From contig CM074695.1 of NCBI GenBank assembly GCA_037367355.1, forward strand, positions 4,216,001-4,280,000: 64,000 nucleotides of DNA. Reading direction: 5' to 3'. A program made the position numbers and the translations under genes. Numbering within the stretch: the stretch's first letter is position 1; each line of letters begins with the position of its first letter. Below, piece by piece: positions 34,271 through 45,026 of the stretch. The notes below the pieces were generated by a model. It searched no databases, was not told the origin of the DNA, and saw nothing but the letters and a program-made list of their open reading frames with translations. The DNA is from Neoscytalidium dimidiatum. Taxonomy: Eukaryota; Ascomycota; Dothideomycetes; Botryosphaeriales; Botryosphaeriaceae.

Positions 34271-35914
34271 ATGGCCGACAAGGACGAGGTTACTGTCTCG
34301 CGCGGCAATGATGTCGAGAAAACCGGCGGTGTCGATGAGTCTGTCGTCGAGGAGAAATCCAGACTGCGCATCGACGACGAAGTCGGAGACCTGGCAGCTC
34401 AGGCCCTGACGAGCGGGCCCGTTGACCCGGAGGTATCGAAGAGAGTACTTCGCAAAATCGACATGTACATTCTTCCCTTCCTGTGCATCACATACGCGCT
34501 GCAATTCATCGACAAGACATCCCTGGGCTACTCCTCCGTCTACGGAATCATCAAGGACACCAACCTTCAAGGCCAGGACTACTCGTGGGCAAGCAGCATC
34601 TTCTACTTCGGTGAGCCACCTCCAGGCCTCACCGCAAACAAGAAAGAGAAAGGGATTTCCATGAGAATCTATTACTAACCTCTCCCACCAGGCTACCTTA
34701 TCGCCGAGTACCCTGGCGTAGCGATCATTCAGCGCTTCCCTGTCGCCAAATTCCTGGGTATCAACATCATCCTCTGGGCCTCGATCCTCATGATCACCGC
34801 GGCCTGCACCTCCTTCGCCGGGCTGGCCACGGTGCGCTTCTTCCTGGGCGTGACCGAAGCCACCATCTCGCCGGGCTTCGTCGCCATCACGGGCATCTGG
34901 TGGACGCGCCAGGAGCAAGCCGCGCGCTCGGCGCTCTGGATCTCGTTCCTGGGCGTCGGCTCGCTGCTGGGCGGGCTGATCGCCTTCGGCATCGGGCACA
35001 TCGGCACGGGAGCGCTCGACTCGTGGCAGTACATCTTCCTCATCCTCGGCGCCGCCACCGTCGTCTGGGGCGTGCTCTTCCTGCTCGTCGTGCCCGACGG
35101 CCCGGCCACCGCCACGCGCTGGCTGTCCGCCGACGAGCGCGTCGCCGCCGTCCAGCGCGTCGTCGGCAACAAGACCGGCACCAAGAGCCGCACCTTCGTG
35201 CGCGCGCACGTGCGCGAGGCCGTCACCGACCCCAAGGTCGTCCTGCTCGGCCTCGTCTCCCTCGTCAACGCGCTGGCCAGCGGCGGCCTCGCCTTCGGCA
35301 GCCTGATCGTCCAGGGCTTCGGCTTCTCGCCCATCCAGACCACCCTCATGAACATGCCGCTGGCCGCCGTCCAGACCGTCGCGCAGCTGAGCGCGGGCGT
35401 CTTCTCGTCCAGGTTGAAGGGGTCGCGGCTGTACGTGGGCACGCTCGCCATGATCCCGCCGATCGTCGGGACGTGCTTGATCAACCAGCTGCCCGAGGCG
35501 AACAAGTGGGGAAGGCTGGTCGGGCTGTGGTTGCTGGGGACGTATCCGGTTGGTTTCTTGGTCCTCCTCGGTCTCCTGTCGACGAATGTGGCAGGCTCGA
35601 CGAAGAGGAGTGTCGCGAGCGGCTGGGTGTTTGTGTGTTATTGCGTGGGCCAGATTGCTGGGCCGCAGTGCTTCAAGTCGAGCGAGGCGCCCGGTTACCA
35701 TAGCGGCATCGTGGCCATGCTCTGTGGGTTTGTCTTGAATCTGGTGTTGAACCTGGTCCTGAGGTGGTTGTATGTGAAAGAGAATCGGAGGAGAGATGCG
35801 ATGTTGGAGGGGAAGAGTGAGGAAGAGATCAGGGCAATGGAGGAGGATAGCAAGGTGCAGGGATTCGAGAATGTGACTGATGGTGAGAACCTGATGTTCA
35901 GATACGTGTTGTAG
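34271..35914 (+). CDS. MFS transporter, anion:cation symporter (Dal5/allantoate) family
   Basis: A plasma-membrane symporter of the major facilitator superfamily. Fungal Dal5-family members import allantoate, ureidosuccinate, dipeptides or vitamins. Two exons, 34271-34610 and 34692-35914 (81-nt intron), give 1563 nt (520 aa). The cytosolic N-terminus is charged (about 60 residues); helix 1 follows RKIDMYILPFLCITYALQFIDKTSLGYSS, a strong family signature, shown here by KIDMYILPFL and FIDKTSLGYSS. Further blocks are GYLIAEYPG, ILWASILMITAACTSFAGL, RFFLGVTEATISPGF and, in the second half, STNVAGSTKRSV and VGQIAGPQ with SEAPGYHSG. About twelve hydrophobic segments are present. Substrate cannot be read from sequence; the divergent M20 hydrolase points to an amide, N-acyl amino acid or dipeptide. 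Confidence 0.93.
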
Positions 35915-36943
35915 AGGCGTTTACTTTGCGGGATGCTATTAAGAAGAGCACCTCTAGAAATGAAAGGACTCACATTTTGGTCTTTGGGAGCTCAGAACGA
36001 ATCTCGTGACTAATTTCGCAAGACTGAGTTTACCTTTATTCTGTTGCACTGTTTAGAAGAAAAAAAATCCATGTTCCATGTTCAACGCATGTTGTGCAAC
36101 GGCGTGCTGCACTTTTCACTGCTCCGGCGATCCCCGGTTAGGCACTTCAGCCTCACGTAATCTTTCCGTGAGGCATCCCGACCTGCATGCGACTAAAGTG
36201 AGCAGAAGCATCCCAACATTACCCGCTGTTGAAGGTGCAAACTTGTTGCATTCTCCGGCCTGCCAGTGGCAGAATCAAAACAAAAGTCACAATGAAACGA
36301 AAGATTCTATAGATGACACACTAAAATTCATGACTGACGGAGCCATCGGAGGTGGAATCGCATCACCGGCGAGCTGAATGCTGATTATTCCCCGAAGTCC
36401 GACGATAAGCGTCGGGATTGCTAAAAATGGACGTCACTTCCGCCAAGCGCCGTCGGAAAAAGCAGGGAAAGAAAATGCGCAAGGCGGAGCTCAACAATCA
36501 AACAGCACGCGTTCAATTTTTCGTTTTCCTGCGTTGGGTATGGCATTTCAAACACGGAGATGGCACTATGGCTAGTATTTTGGTACACGAGACAAATGCA
36601 GCAAGCTCCACCACAAGTAAAGATGAGGAAACGCAGAAACGCACACGCACGCAACAGTCCGCCTGCCTACGAGTTTCGTACAACAAAGGAGATAAATGAT
36701 ATAAGTCTAGAACTCAGGTTTTGGAGAGAAGAAATGCCTTTGGGGGATATAGTGTTTCTTCTTGCAAAACAACCCCAATGCACAACAAGTTGGCGGAACT
36801 GGGATGAATTTACACAAAAAATTACCCAAGCACCGCGCGACCACCTTCTTTAAGATCCTTCTTCATCGCTCCTATCGTTGTCGATGCCTCCACTCTTCGC
36901 TCCGCTTCGCCGTTTATGACCGCAATACGCGTGCCGCGTCCGT
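35915..36943. other. Convergent intergenic region
   Basis: About 1 kb between the converging MFS and pyruvate dehydrogenase E2 genes. Likely 3' UTRs; A-rich runs near 36060. A 93-codon frame at 36418-36699 is basic and low-complexity and is not credited. Confidence 0.5.
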
Positions 36944-38581
36944 TTATAGCAGCAGCTCAAGAGGGTTCTCGACAACCTTCTTCAGCTCCTTCATGAACTC
37001 ACCACCGACAGCGCCGTCAACGACCCTGTGGTCGAAAGAGCCAGTCAGGACGATCTGGTCATCCCACTCAACACCGGTGCCATCCTCGGTCTCGGCAGGG
37101 ATGGCAACCTTCTTCGTAGTGCCAACGGCAACGATGGCGGCCTGGGGGCTGTTGATGATCGAGGTGAAGCGGTCAATAGCATCATTCATGCCCATGTTGG
37201 AAATGGTGAAGGTACCGCCCTGGTACTCCTCGGGCTTCAGCTTGTTCTCCTTAGCGCGCTTACCAAGGTCCTTGACTTGCGCCGAAATGGACTGCAGACC
37301 AAGACCGGTGACATTCTTCACGATGGGGGTAATCAGGCCGGTAGGAGTAGCAACAGCGACAGAAATGTCAATGTTGTTGTGCTGGCGGACAACGGCCTGG
37401 CCGTTCTCCTCAATCCACGAGGCGTTGACGATAGGGACCCTCTTCAGAGCAATAGAGCTGGCCTTGATGAGGAAGTCGTTCACGGACAGTCTGTAGGCAC
37501 CATCGGCGGAGGCGTTCAGGGCGGTACGGAGCTTGAGCAGCTTGCTGACGGAAACGGTGGAGGAAACGAAGTAATGGGCGTTCTCGTGCAGCGACTGGGT
37601 CATACGGGTGGCGATGACCTTGCGCATGCCGCTGGCAGGGGTGTCCACGAAGGAAGCAGCCGAAGCGGCAGCGGGGGCGGAGGACTGGAACTTCTCGATA
37701 TCGGCGAGAGTGATACGGCCGGCGGGGCCGGTGCCCTTGACCTGGCTGATCGGCACACCCTTCTCAAGAGCGAGCTTCTTCGCAGCAGGAGCAATGAGAG
37801 GCTCGCGGTCAAGAACAGGCTGGAGACGAGCACCAGTAGACTGAGACTCCTGAGCAGCGGGAGCTTCCTGCTTGGGGGCCTCAGAGGCAGCGGGAGCAGC
37901 GGGCTTGGACTCCTCCTTGGCCGGAGCAGACGCGCCCTTGTCACCACCAGCATCTTCGGCGGTAAAATCGTTGAAGGCGGAGATGTCCTCACCCTCCTCA
38001 ACCATAACGGCGATAGGCTGTTGTCCTGTCAATCCAAACTCTTGAGCTCCATGCTGTGACCGGGATTATGCTTACGCTGCCGACAGCGACGTCCTTGGAG
38101 CCAGTGTCCTTCAGGATCTTAGCAAGAACACCCTCCTCCTGGAACTCAAAGTCCATCTGCGCCTTGTCCGTCTCAATCTCCACAAGGACCTCACCGGGAG
38201 TGATGGAATCGCCGGGCTTCTTCTGCCACGCGCCGATGTTGCCGGCCGTCATGGTCGGCGACAGCGCGGGCATGCTCACGACCGTATGCGGGGGGAATGC
38301 TGCCGGAATATCATGTTAGCACTCATTGCTGGCGCATTGAGGGTGGTGCAGGTCGAGGGACCAACATTTGGATGCATAGTAGCGGGCGAGAGCTGAGATA
38401 GCGGGCGCCGATCGCCTGCGGCGCGGAAAAGCCGATGGTAAGCAAAACTTCAGCGGCCATTGAGAAGCATTGGGACAACTCACGCAAAGCACAGCGGCGA
38501 TCTCGACAGAGTGCGCAGACCAGCAGCGGCGCGCAGGCAGGACTGGGCGGAGCTGCGAGAAAGAACGGCGGCGGCGGACAT
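36944..38581 (-). CDS. LAT1: Pyruvate dehydrogenase E2, dihydrolipoyl transacetylase, mitochondrial
   Basis: The core subunit of the mitochondrial pyruvate dehydrogenase complex, which transfers acetyl groups from lipoate to CoA. Four minus-strand exons, 38581-38484, 38415-38366 (50 nt), 38299-38076 and 38017-36944, total 1446 nt (481 aa). The first two exons encode a basic, Ser/Ala-rich presequence ending in ALARYYASK. The lipoyl domain begins [17 protein letters not shown]; the lipoylated lysine is Lys95 in ETDKAQMDF. An Ala/Pro linker follows, then the E1/E3-binding domain ([13 protein letters not shown]...GRITLADI), and the catalytic domain with TFTISNMGM and the active-site [12 protein letters not shown] (His454). 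Exon 4 starts at the acceptor CAACAG; the earlier CAG breaks the frame. Ends LELLL, as usual. It shares a 466-nt divergent promoter with SEC7. Confidence 0.96.
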
Positions 38582-39047
38582 GTTGGCGGTGCGGGCGGGC
38601 GGTGATGGGCGGGCTGTCTGCTGGAGATGGAGGCTGTGTCGGGCGCGAGAACAGCGGGCAGGGAGACGGAGGGAGGAGCAGCCCCGGAGCCGTTAAGACC
38701 CTTAAAGATTTGAGTGGTGAGAAGGATGGTGTTGCGGGTGATGGAGAGTGTCGCCGGCGTCGAGCTCAACAGCTTTTCGCTGGGGCTTTCCGAATGGGCG
38801 GCGTTTCGGAGGAAGCCTCCAGCCGCGCCGGGCGCGCCAAGCCCTGGACCACGGCCGCCAGGCGCTTGAGCCCTGGCTCCGCGTATAGGGACAGCTTTAC
38901 ATCACTAGCCTTCCCGGCACGTTGCACTTTGGCCCTCCAGCGCCAAATAATTAATGCCACCACAGCCGCAACTGCTCCAGCACCCACCTTCCGCGATGCG
39001 CTGAGCCCTGCCCCTGCGACTCCCATCCGCCTCCCTAATTGATCACC
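38582..39047. promoter_or_regulatory. Shared divergent promoter region LAT1/SEC7
   Basis: A 466-nt head-to-head interval between two housekeeping genes, GC-rich, without an evident TATA box. SEC7 starts in a strong caccATGGC context. Confidence 0.55.
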
Positions 39048-42000
39048 ATGGCCGACCACGAGCCGCCGACGGACGACCAGATCACCCCGTCAGACGAGCA
39101 CAGGGAGGAGGAGCAGGCTCCCAAGCCCGAGCATCCCGGGGATGACCAGCACGCCGAGCCAGATGCGAGCGAACCCGCAGAAGCAGAGCCCGCGCAGCTC
39201 TCTGGCGATGTAGAGGAAGAGACAACGAAGAAAGAGCTCGAGGATGTTGAGCACGAGGCCCCCGCAGAAGCGCATGCGCCGGTCCCGGAGCACGCTGAGG
39301 ATGACGCCCACGAGGGAGATGAGCCTCAATCACCACGGACAGAGCAGCCCCCGCCGCCGACGATTTCGCTACCAGACGGCCACAGCGAGCATGACGACCG
39401 CCCGCCAACCGAGTCCTCCGATCACACTGTGCCGCCGTCACCGTCCGTCCGCCTGCGGACAGATTCCCAATCGACCGCAGCAACGAATGCGACCGCAAGA
39501 ACAACAACACGCAGCTCGCTGGTCTTCGTCGTGACGGCATTGGAGACCATTGCTGCCTCAAAGGATGCACGGAGAAACAAGAAACTGGCAGATACAACTC
39601 AGAAGGCCCTGTCAGCCATCAAAGGCGATGGCGACCCCACGAGCATTGATCCTGAGATCCTGTTCGAGCCGCTACAGCTGGCCACTGAGGCGAGCACGGT
39701 ACAGGTCGTTACTACTGCCCTGGATTGTATTGGCAAGCTTATCAGCTACTCCTACTTCTCCTACCCCTCTGAGCAGCCCGCCGGCTCCCCGGAACAACCA
39801 GCCCTTATCGACCGCGCTATCGACACAATATGCGACTGTTTCCAGATGGATGCTACACACGCGGATATCGAGTTGCAGATCCTGAAGTCTCTCCTCTCTG
39901 CGATATTAAACGACAAAATCGTAGTTCATGGCGCCGGTCTTTTGAAGGCTGTCCGACAAACCTACAATATTTTTCTGCACTCAAAATCGAGCAACAATCA
40001 GCAAGTTGCCCAGGGTGCGCTGACCCAGATGGTCGGAACGGTCTTTGAGCGAGTTAAAACAAGATTGCGCGTAAAGGAAGCAAGGATCAACTTATCTAAG
40101 ACATCCCTGCACAAAAATAGTTCGGGCGACGTTTCTCCAGAAGGCGGCGACATAGGAGGGGTGGATGCGAATGGAGATGGTGAGCCCGACGCAGAGAGCT
40201 CCGAGAACGCCTCGGACATGCCCGTGGAGAAGGATGAGGGCGCCAAGATTACCCTCCAGAGCTTCGAGAATCGCAAGAGTTTCGACGATGCTAGGATTGC
40301 AGATAATGCGCCCACGCTCGTCACTAGAAACAAAACCCGCCGTGCCCCTTCTCGTGCAAATACCCTCCAATCCTCCGACGGCCAAGAAAGCACGGATCCC
40401 ACCGAAGAAGAGGAGGAAGATGAGATCTACGTCAAAGATGCGTACCTTGTCTTCCGCGCCATGTGCCGTCTCAGCACAAAAGCCGTTCCTCTGGAGGAAG
40501 CGCAGAATGTGCGCTCCCAGAGTATGAGATCAAAACTTTTGTCGCTGCACATAATCCACACCATCCTCCACAATAATGTTGCCGTCTTTGTCTCCCCCTA
40601 CGCTACCATCAGAAGCAGCAACACCGCAGAGCCAACTACCTTTGTCCAGGCCATTAAACAATATCTCTGCCTAAGTTTGAGCCGAAACGGAGCAAGCTCT
40701 TTGAAGCAAGTCTTTGAAATCAGCTGCGAGATTTTCTGGCTCATGATCCACCAGTTGCGGGTGATGCTGAAGAAAGAGATCGAGGTGTTCATGAAGGAGA
40801 TTTACCTAGCTATTCTGGAGAAGCGCACGGCACCTACTTTCCAGAAGCAGTATATTCTCCAGATACTTCATCGACTAGGGGGTGACCCAAGAGCACTTGT
40901 CGAGATATATCTTAACTATGATTGCGATAGAACAGCGCTGGATAACCATTTCCAGAAGATCGTGGAGCACCTTTCAAGAATATCAAGTACACCAGTTGCA
41001 ATCACAGCACAGCAACAACAGGCGTATCTAGAACATCACGCAAAGCAACAGGCATCCAGCCCAACGGATTGGCAAACCCGGGCAACTCTCCCACCTTCAC
41101 TCACCACAGTCTCGATACAACCTGGCAATGAAATAGACCAAGGCTTCCCGGCCGAATATTCGCTAAAGCAGGAATCACTGGAAGCTCTGGTTGAGATCCT
41201 CCGATCGCTTGTCAATTGGTCGCAACAGAGTCTCTCAGATGCTGCTGCCGCTGCCGAAAATAACGGAAGATCATCACATGACGACAATCGCGACTCTATC
41301 GACACTCGAGCAAACCTTACCGCTTCTCCTGCAATCGACTCGCCTAACGGACCCGGCACTCCTATACCTGAGGATGACCCCAGCCAACTGGAGAAAGCCA
41401 AGCTTCGTAAGACCGCTCTGAATCAAGCAATTCGACAGTTCAACTACAAACCAAAGAAAGGCATAAAGCTCTTGCTCAAGGATGGTTTCATTCCCTCTGA
41501 TTCTCCTGAGGATATTGCTAGGTTCTTTTTGGCGAATGACCAAATCGACAAAAAGGCCCTCGGTGAATTCCTCGGAGAAGGTGATGAAGAGAATGTTAAG
41601 ATTATGCATGCTTTTGTCGACTTGATGGACTTCACGAAGACGCGGTTCGTTGATGCTCTCCGACGATTTCTTCAGAGTTTTCGACTTCCAGGAGAAGCGC
41701 AGAAGATCGATCGTTTCATGCTCAAGTTTGCTGAACGCTACATGACCGGTAATCCAAGCGCATTCGCGAATGCCGATACCGCGTACGTCTTGGCTTACTC
41801 GGTGATCATGTTAAACACCGATCAGCACAGTTCGAAGATGAAGGGCCGACGTATGACGCCCGAAGAATTCATCAAGAACAACAGAGGCATCAACGATAAT
41901 GCAGATCTGCCGGATGAGTATCTAAGAGGGATTTTCGAGGAGATCGCCAGCAACGAAATCGTCCTCGACACGGAACGGGAGACCGCGGCAAACCTTGGAC

Positions 42001-45000
42001 AGCTACCACAGTCCAACCAAGGTGGCGGCCTCGGTAATCTTGGACAAGCATTTGCCAACGTTGGCAGGGATTTGCAGAGAGAAGCTTATATGCAGGTATC
42101 TGAACAGATGGCAAACAGAACCGAGCAGCTCTACAAGAGCTTGCTTAGGGCTCAGCGACGAGGTCCATCTCGATTCCCAGTGTCGAAGTTTATTCCTGCT
42201 TCCTCCTTCAAACACGTCGGTCCTATGTTTCGAGTCACATGGATGCCTTTCCTGACGGCATTGTCTGGACCTGCTCAAGACACCCATAATCTTGAGACTG
42301 TCAAGCTGTGCATGGAAGGTCAAAAGCTTGCTATTCGGATCGCCTGTCTCTTCGACCTTGAGGATCCTCGTCAAGCATTCGTGTCCTCCCTCTCCCGGTT
42401 CACGAGTCTCTACAACGTGACTGAGATGAAGGCGAAGCATATCGAGGCTCTGTATGCTTTGTTGGACGTCGCTCAGCATGAGGGTAACCTCCTCAAGGAA
42501 TCTTGGCGGGACATCCTCACCTGCATCAGCCAGTTGGATCGATTCCAGCTCATATCCGCAGGTATAGAAGATACTGCCGTGCCAGACCTCATGCGCAGTA
42601 ATTCTCAATCCTCCAGGACATCAACACCGTCACGGAAGTCTCTTCAGGTGCCGAACAAGAACAGACCAAGGTCTGGGACTTCGAATATCTATGCATCTGA
42701 AGCTGCTGCAGAGAGCCGTTCGGCAGACATGGTCCGCGCAGTGGACAGGATCTTCACGAACACCGCGAACCTTTCCGGTGATGCTATTGTGCATTTCGTC
42801 AAGGCCTTGACCCAGGTAAGCTGGCAAGAAATTCAGTCATCTGGTCAGAGCGAATCGCCCCGCACCTACAGCCTTCAAAAACTGGTTGAGATCTCAAGCT
42901 ACAACATGAACCGTGTGCGTTTCGAATGGACCAATATCTGGTCAATTCTCGGCGAGCATTTCAACCAAGTCGGTTGCCATACCAACACGAATGTTGTTTT
43001 CTTCGCTCTGAACTCCTTGCGTCAACTTTCCATGAAATTCATGGAGATCGGAGAGCTGCCCGGTTTCAAGTTCCAGAAGGACTTCTTGAAGCCGTTCGAG
43101 CACATCATGAAAAACACCAGTGTCGTCCCAGTGAAGGACATGGTGTTGAGGTGTCTAATCCAGATGATCCAAGCAAGAGGGGAGAACATCAGGAGTGGCT
43201 GGCGAACCATGTTCGGAGTGTTCACTGTGGCTGCCAAGGAGCCGTATGAGGGAATTGTCAATCTGGCTTTCGACAACATTACACAGGTCTACAATACCAG
43301 GTTTGGCGTCGTTATATCGCAAGGCGCGTTCGCTGACCTCGTTGTTTGCTTGACTGAATTCTCGAAAAACCACAAGTTCCAGAGAAAGTCGTTGCAGGCA
43401 ATCGAGACTCTGAAGTCCACCGTACCTAAGATGTTAAGAACACCGGAATGCCCGCTATCCATCGACTCGGACAAACCGAAGGATGAACCGCAAGCCGCTG
43501 GAGTTCCCAAGCAGCCCACACGCCAGACCCAAGAAGAGCAGTTCTGGTTTCCTGTCCTGTTCGCTTATCACGATGTGCTTATGACGGGCGAGGACTTGGA
43601 GGTTCGGTCACGCGCATTGACGTATCTCTTTGACACCCTGCAACAATACGGTTCTGCTTTCCCGCGTGAGTTTTGGGACACCCTGTGGCGCCAGATTCTC
43701 TATCCGATCTTCATGGTTCTCCGGTCAAAATCCGAAATGTCGAATGCGTTGAACCATGAAGAGCTCACCGTATGGCTTTCGACGACTTTCATTCAGGCCC
43801 TTAGGCATATGATTGCCCTTTTCACACATTTCTTTGAGTCTCTCGAGTACATGCTCGATCGCTTCCTTGAGCTCCTGGCTCTTTGTATATGCCAGGAAAA
43901 TGATACCCTTGCCAGAATCGGCAGCAACTGCCTGCAACAGCTTGTTCATCAGAACGTCACAAAGTTCACTCCAGACCACTGGGAGAAAGTTGTCAGCGCT
44001 TTCGTCGATCTCTTCAACCGGACCGAGGCCACCGCCCTGTTCTCGGCAGCCACGACCGGGTCCTACACCCCCGCGGCGAACGGCTCCAAGACACCAAAAG
44101 CAATGTCTGACACGCAGAGCATCTCCGATCTGCCGATTGACTCCGACCGGGACGACAGGAGCGAGCTGGAGGATCCCAATGCCCTTGGCATCAACGGCAT
44201 CATGAGCCCTCGCCGCGGTTCCGCCGTGTCGGACGACGGCACCACCAACGGTTCCGTTCGCACGGAGCTCGAGGACTACAAGCCCGCGGACAACCTCCAG
44301 CAAGCGCCGGTGGTAGTGACGGCGGCTCGCCGCCGCTTCTTCAACCAGATTATCACCAAGTGCGTGCTGCAGCTGCTCATGATCGAGACGGTCAACGAGC
44401 TCTTCTCCAACGACGACGTATATGCACAGATCCCGTCGCCGCAGCTGCTGCGGCTGATGATGCTGTTGAAGAAGTCGTACCAGTTCGCGAAGCGCTTCAA
44501 CGAGGACCGCGAGCTGCGAACCAAGCTGTTCAGAGAAGGCTTCATGAAGCAGCCCCCGAACCTGCTCAAGCAGGAGTCCGGGAGCGCGGCCGTGTACGTG
44601 TCGATCCTGTTCCGCATGTACCACGACACGAGCTCGGAACGCAGGCTCAACCGCGCGAACACGGAGCAGGCGCTCATCCCGCTGTGCGTCGATATCGTGA
44701 CGAGCTACATCCAGCTCGACGAGGAGACGCAGCAGCGAAACATCGTCACGTGGAGGCCCGTCGTGATCGATGTTCTGGACGGGTATGCCGGCTTCCCAGA
44801 GCAGGATTTCGAGAAGCATGTCAAGGTCTTTGCGCCGTTGATCGTCGGCCTGTTGAACAGGGACATGGGCCTCGAGCTGCAGAGGAGCGTGCAGGGCTTG
44901 TTGCAGCGCATCTTGGAGGTCAAGGTCGGGATCGACACGGGCACGTTGGTCGTGGAGAGGGGGAGCCCCGGCACGGAGAGGAGGCCGAGCGTTTTCGGGA

Positions 45001-45026
45001 GGCGGGGGAGTAGGGTCGGGAGGTAG
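39048..45026 (+). CDS. SEC7: Sec7 Arf guanine-nucleotide exchange factor (BIG family)
   Basis: Large Golgi Arf-GEF that loads Arf1 with GTP to drive vesicle formation at the trans-Golgi. One uninterrupted exon of 1993 codons (1992 aa). The start ATG is chosen for its caccATGGC context. The first about 120 residues are acidic and disordered. Then come the DCB and HUS regions, with the HUS box YLNYDCDRTALDNHF (about 621-635). The Sec7 domain spans roughly 795-985: FNYKPKKGIKLL, then the active-site loop RLPGEAQKIDR with the catalytic glutamate finger Glu883, and YSVIMLNTDQHSSKMKG. Downstream HDS regions include RFEWTNIWSILGEHFNQVGCH. Length fits fungal Sec7 (about 1,900-2,000). The absence of introns over 6 kb is unusual for this window. 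Confidence 0.97.
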   Translation: MADHEPPTDDQITPSDEHREEEQAPKPEHPGDDQHAEPDASEPAEAEPAQLSGDVEEETTKKELEDVEHEAPAEAHAPVPEHAEDDAHEGDEPQSPRTEQPPPPTISLPDGHSEHDDRPPTESSDHTVPPSPSVRLRTDSQSTAATNATARTTTRSSLVFVVTALETIAASKDARRNKKLADTTQKALSAIKGDGDPTSIDPEILFEPLQLATEASTVQVVTTALDCIGKLISYSYFSYPSEQPAGSPEQPALIDRAIDTICDCFQMDATHADIELQILKSLLSAILNDKIVVHGAGLLKAVRQTYNIFLHSKSSNNQQVAQGALTQMVGTVFERVKTRLRVKEARINLSKTSLHKNSSGDVSPEGGDIGGVDANGDGEPDAESSENASDMPVEKDEGAKITLQSFENRKSFDDARIADNAPTLVTRNKTRRAPSRANTLQSSDGQESTDPTEEEEEDEIYVKDAYLVFRAMCRLSTKAVPLEEAQNVRSQSMRSKLLSLHIIHTILHNNVAVFVSPYATIRSSNTAEPTTFVQAIKQYLCLSLSRNGASSLKQVFEISCEIFWLMIHQLRVMLKKEIEVFMKEIYLAILEKRTAPTFQKQYILQILHRLGGDPRALVEIYLNYDCDRTALDNHFQKIVEHLSRISSTPVAITAQQQQAYLEHHAKQQASSPTDWQTRATLPPSLTTVSIQPGNEIDQGFPAEYSLKQESLEALVEILRSLVNWSQQSLSDAAAAAENNGRSSHDDNRDSIDTRANLTASPAIDSPNGPGTPIPEDDPSQLEKAKLRKTALNQAIRQFNYKPKKGIKLLLKDGFIPSDSPEDIARFFLANDQIDKKALGEFLGEGDEENVKIMHAFVDLMDFTKTRFVDALRRFLQSFRLPGEAQKIDRFMLKFAERYMTGNPSAFANADTAYVLAYSVIMLNTDQHSSKMKGRRMTPEEFIKNNRGINDNADLPDEYLRGIFEEIASNEIVLDTERETAANLGQLPQSNQGGGLGNLGQAFANVGRDLQREAYMQVSEQMANRTEQLYKSLLRAQRRGPSRFPVSKFIPASSFKHVGPMFRVTWMPFLTALSGPAQDTHNLETVKLCMEGQKLAIRIACLFDLEDPRQAFVSSLSRFTSLYNVTEMKAKHIEALYALLDVAQHEGNLLKESWRDILTCISQLDRFQLISAGIEDTAVPDLMRSNSQSSRTSTPSRKSLQVPNKNRPRSGTSNIYASEAAAESRSADMVRAVDRIFTNTANLSGDAIVHFVKALTQVSWQEIQSSGQSESPRTYSLQKLVEISSYNMNRVRFEWTNIWSILGEHFNQVGCHTNTNVVFFALNSLRQLSMKFMEIGELPGFKFQKDFLKPFEHIMKNTSVVPVKDMVLRCLIQMIQARGENIRSGWRTMFGVFTVAAKEPYEGIVNLAFDNITQVYNTRFGVVISQGAFADLVVCLTEFSKNHKFQRKSLQAIETLKSTVPKMLRTPECPLSIDSDKPKDEPQAAGVPKQPTRQTQEEQFWFPVLFAYHDVLMTGEDLEVRSRALTYLFDTLQQYGSAFPREFWDTLWRQILYPIFMVLRSKSEMSNALNHEELTVWLSTTFIQALRHMIALFTHFFESLEYMLDRFLELLALCICQENDTLARIGSNCLQQLVHQNVTKFTPDHWEKVVSAFVDLFNRTEATALFSAATTGSYTPAANGSKTPKAMSDTQSISDLPIDSDRDDRSELEDPNALGINGIMSPRRGSAVSDDGTTNGSVRTELEDYKPADNLQQAPVVVTAARRRFFNQIITKCVLQLLMIETVNELFSNDDVYAQIPSPQLLRLMMLLKKSYQFAKRFNEDRELRTKLFREGFMKQPPNLLKQESGSAAVYVSILFRMYHDTSSERRLNRANTEQALIPLCVDIVTSYIQLDEETQQRNIVTWRPVVIDVLDGYAGFPEQDFEKHVKVFAPLIVGLLNRDMGLELQRSVQGLLQRILEVKVGIDTGTLVVERGSPGTERRPSVFGRRGSRVGR

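Noticed and set aside
33884..35701. A 605-codon minus-strand open frame opposite the MFS transporter gene
   Set aside because: It is the antisense shadow of a GC3-rich coding exon. The plus-strand product has clear MFS motifs and correct splicing; the opposite frame is low-complexity R/D/G.
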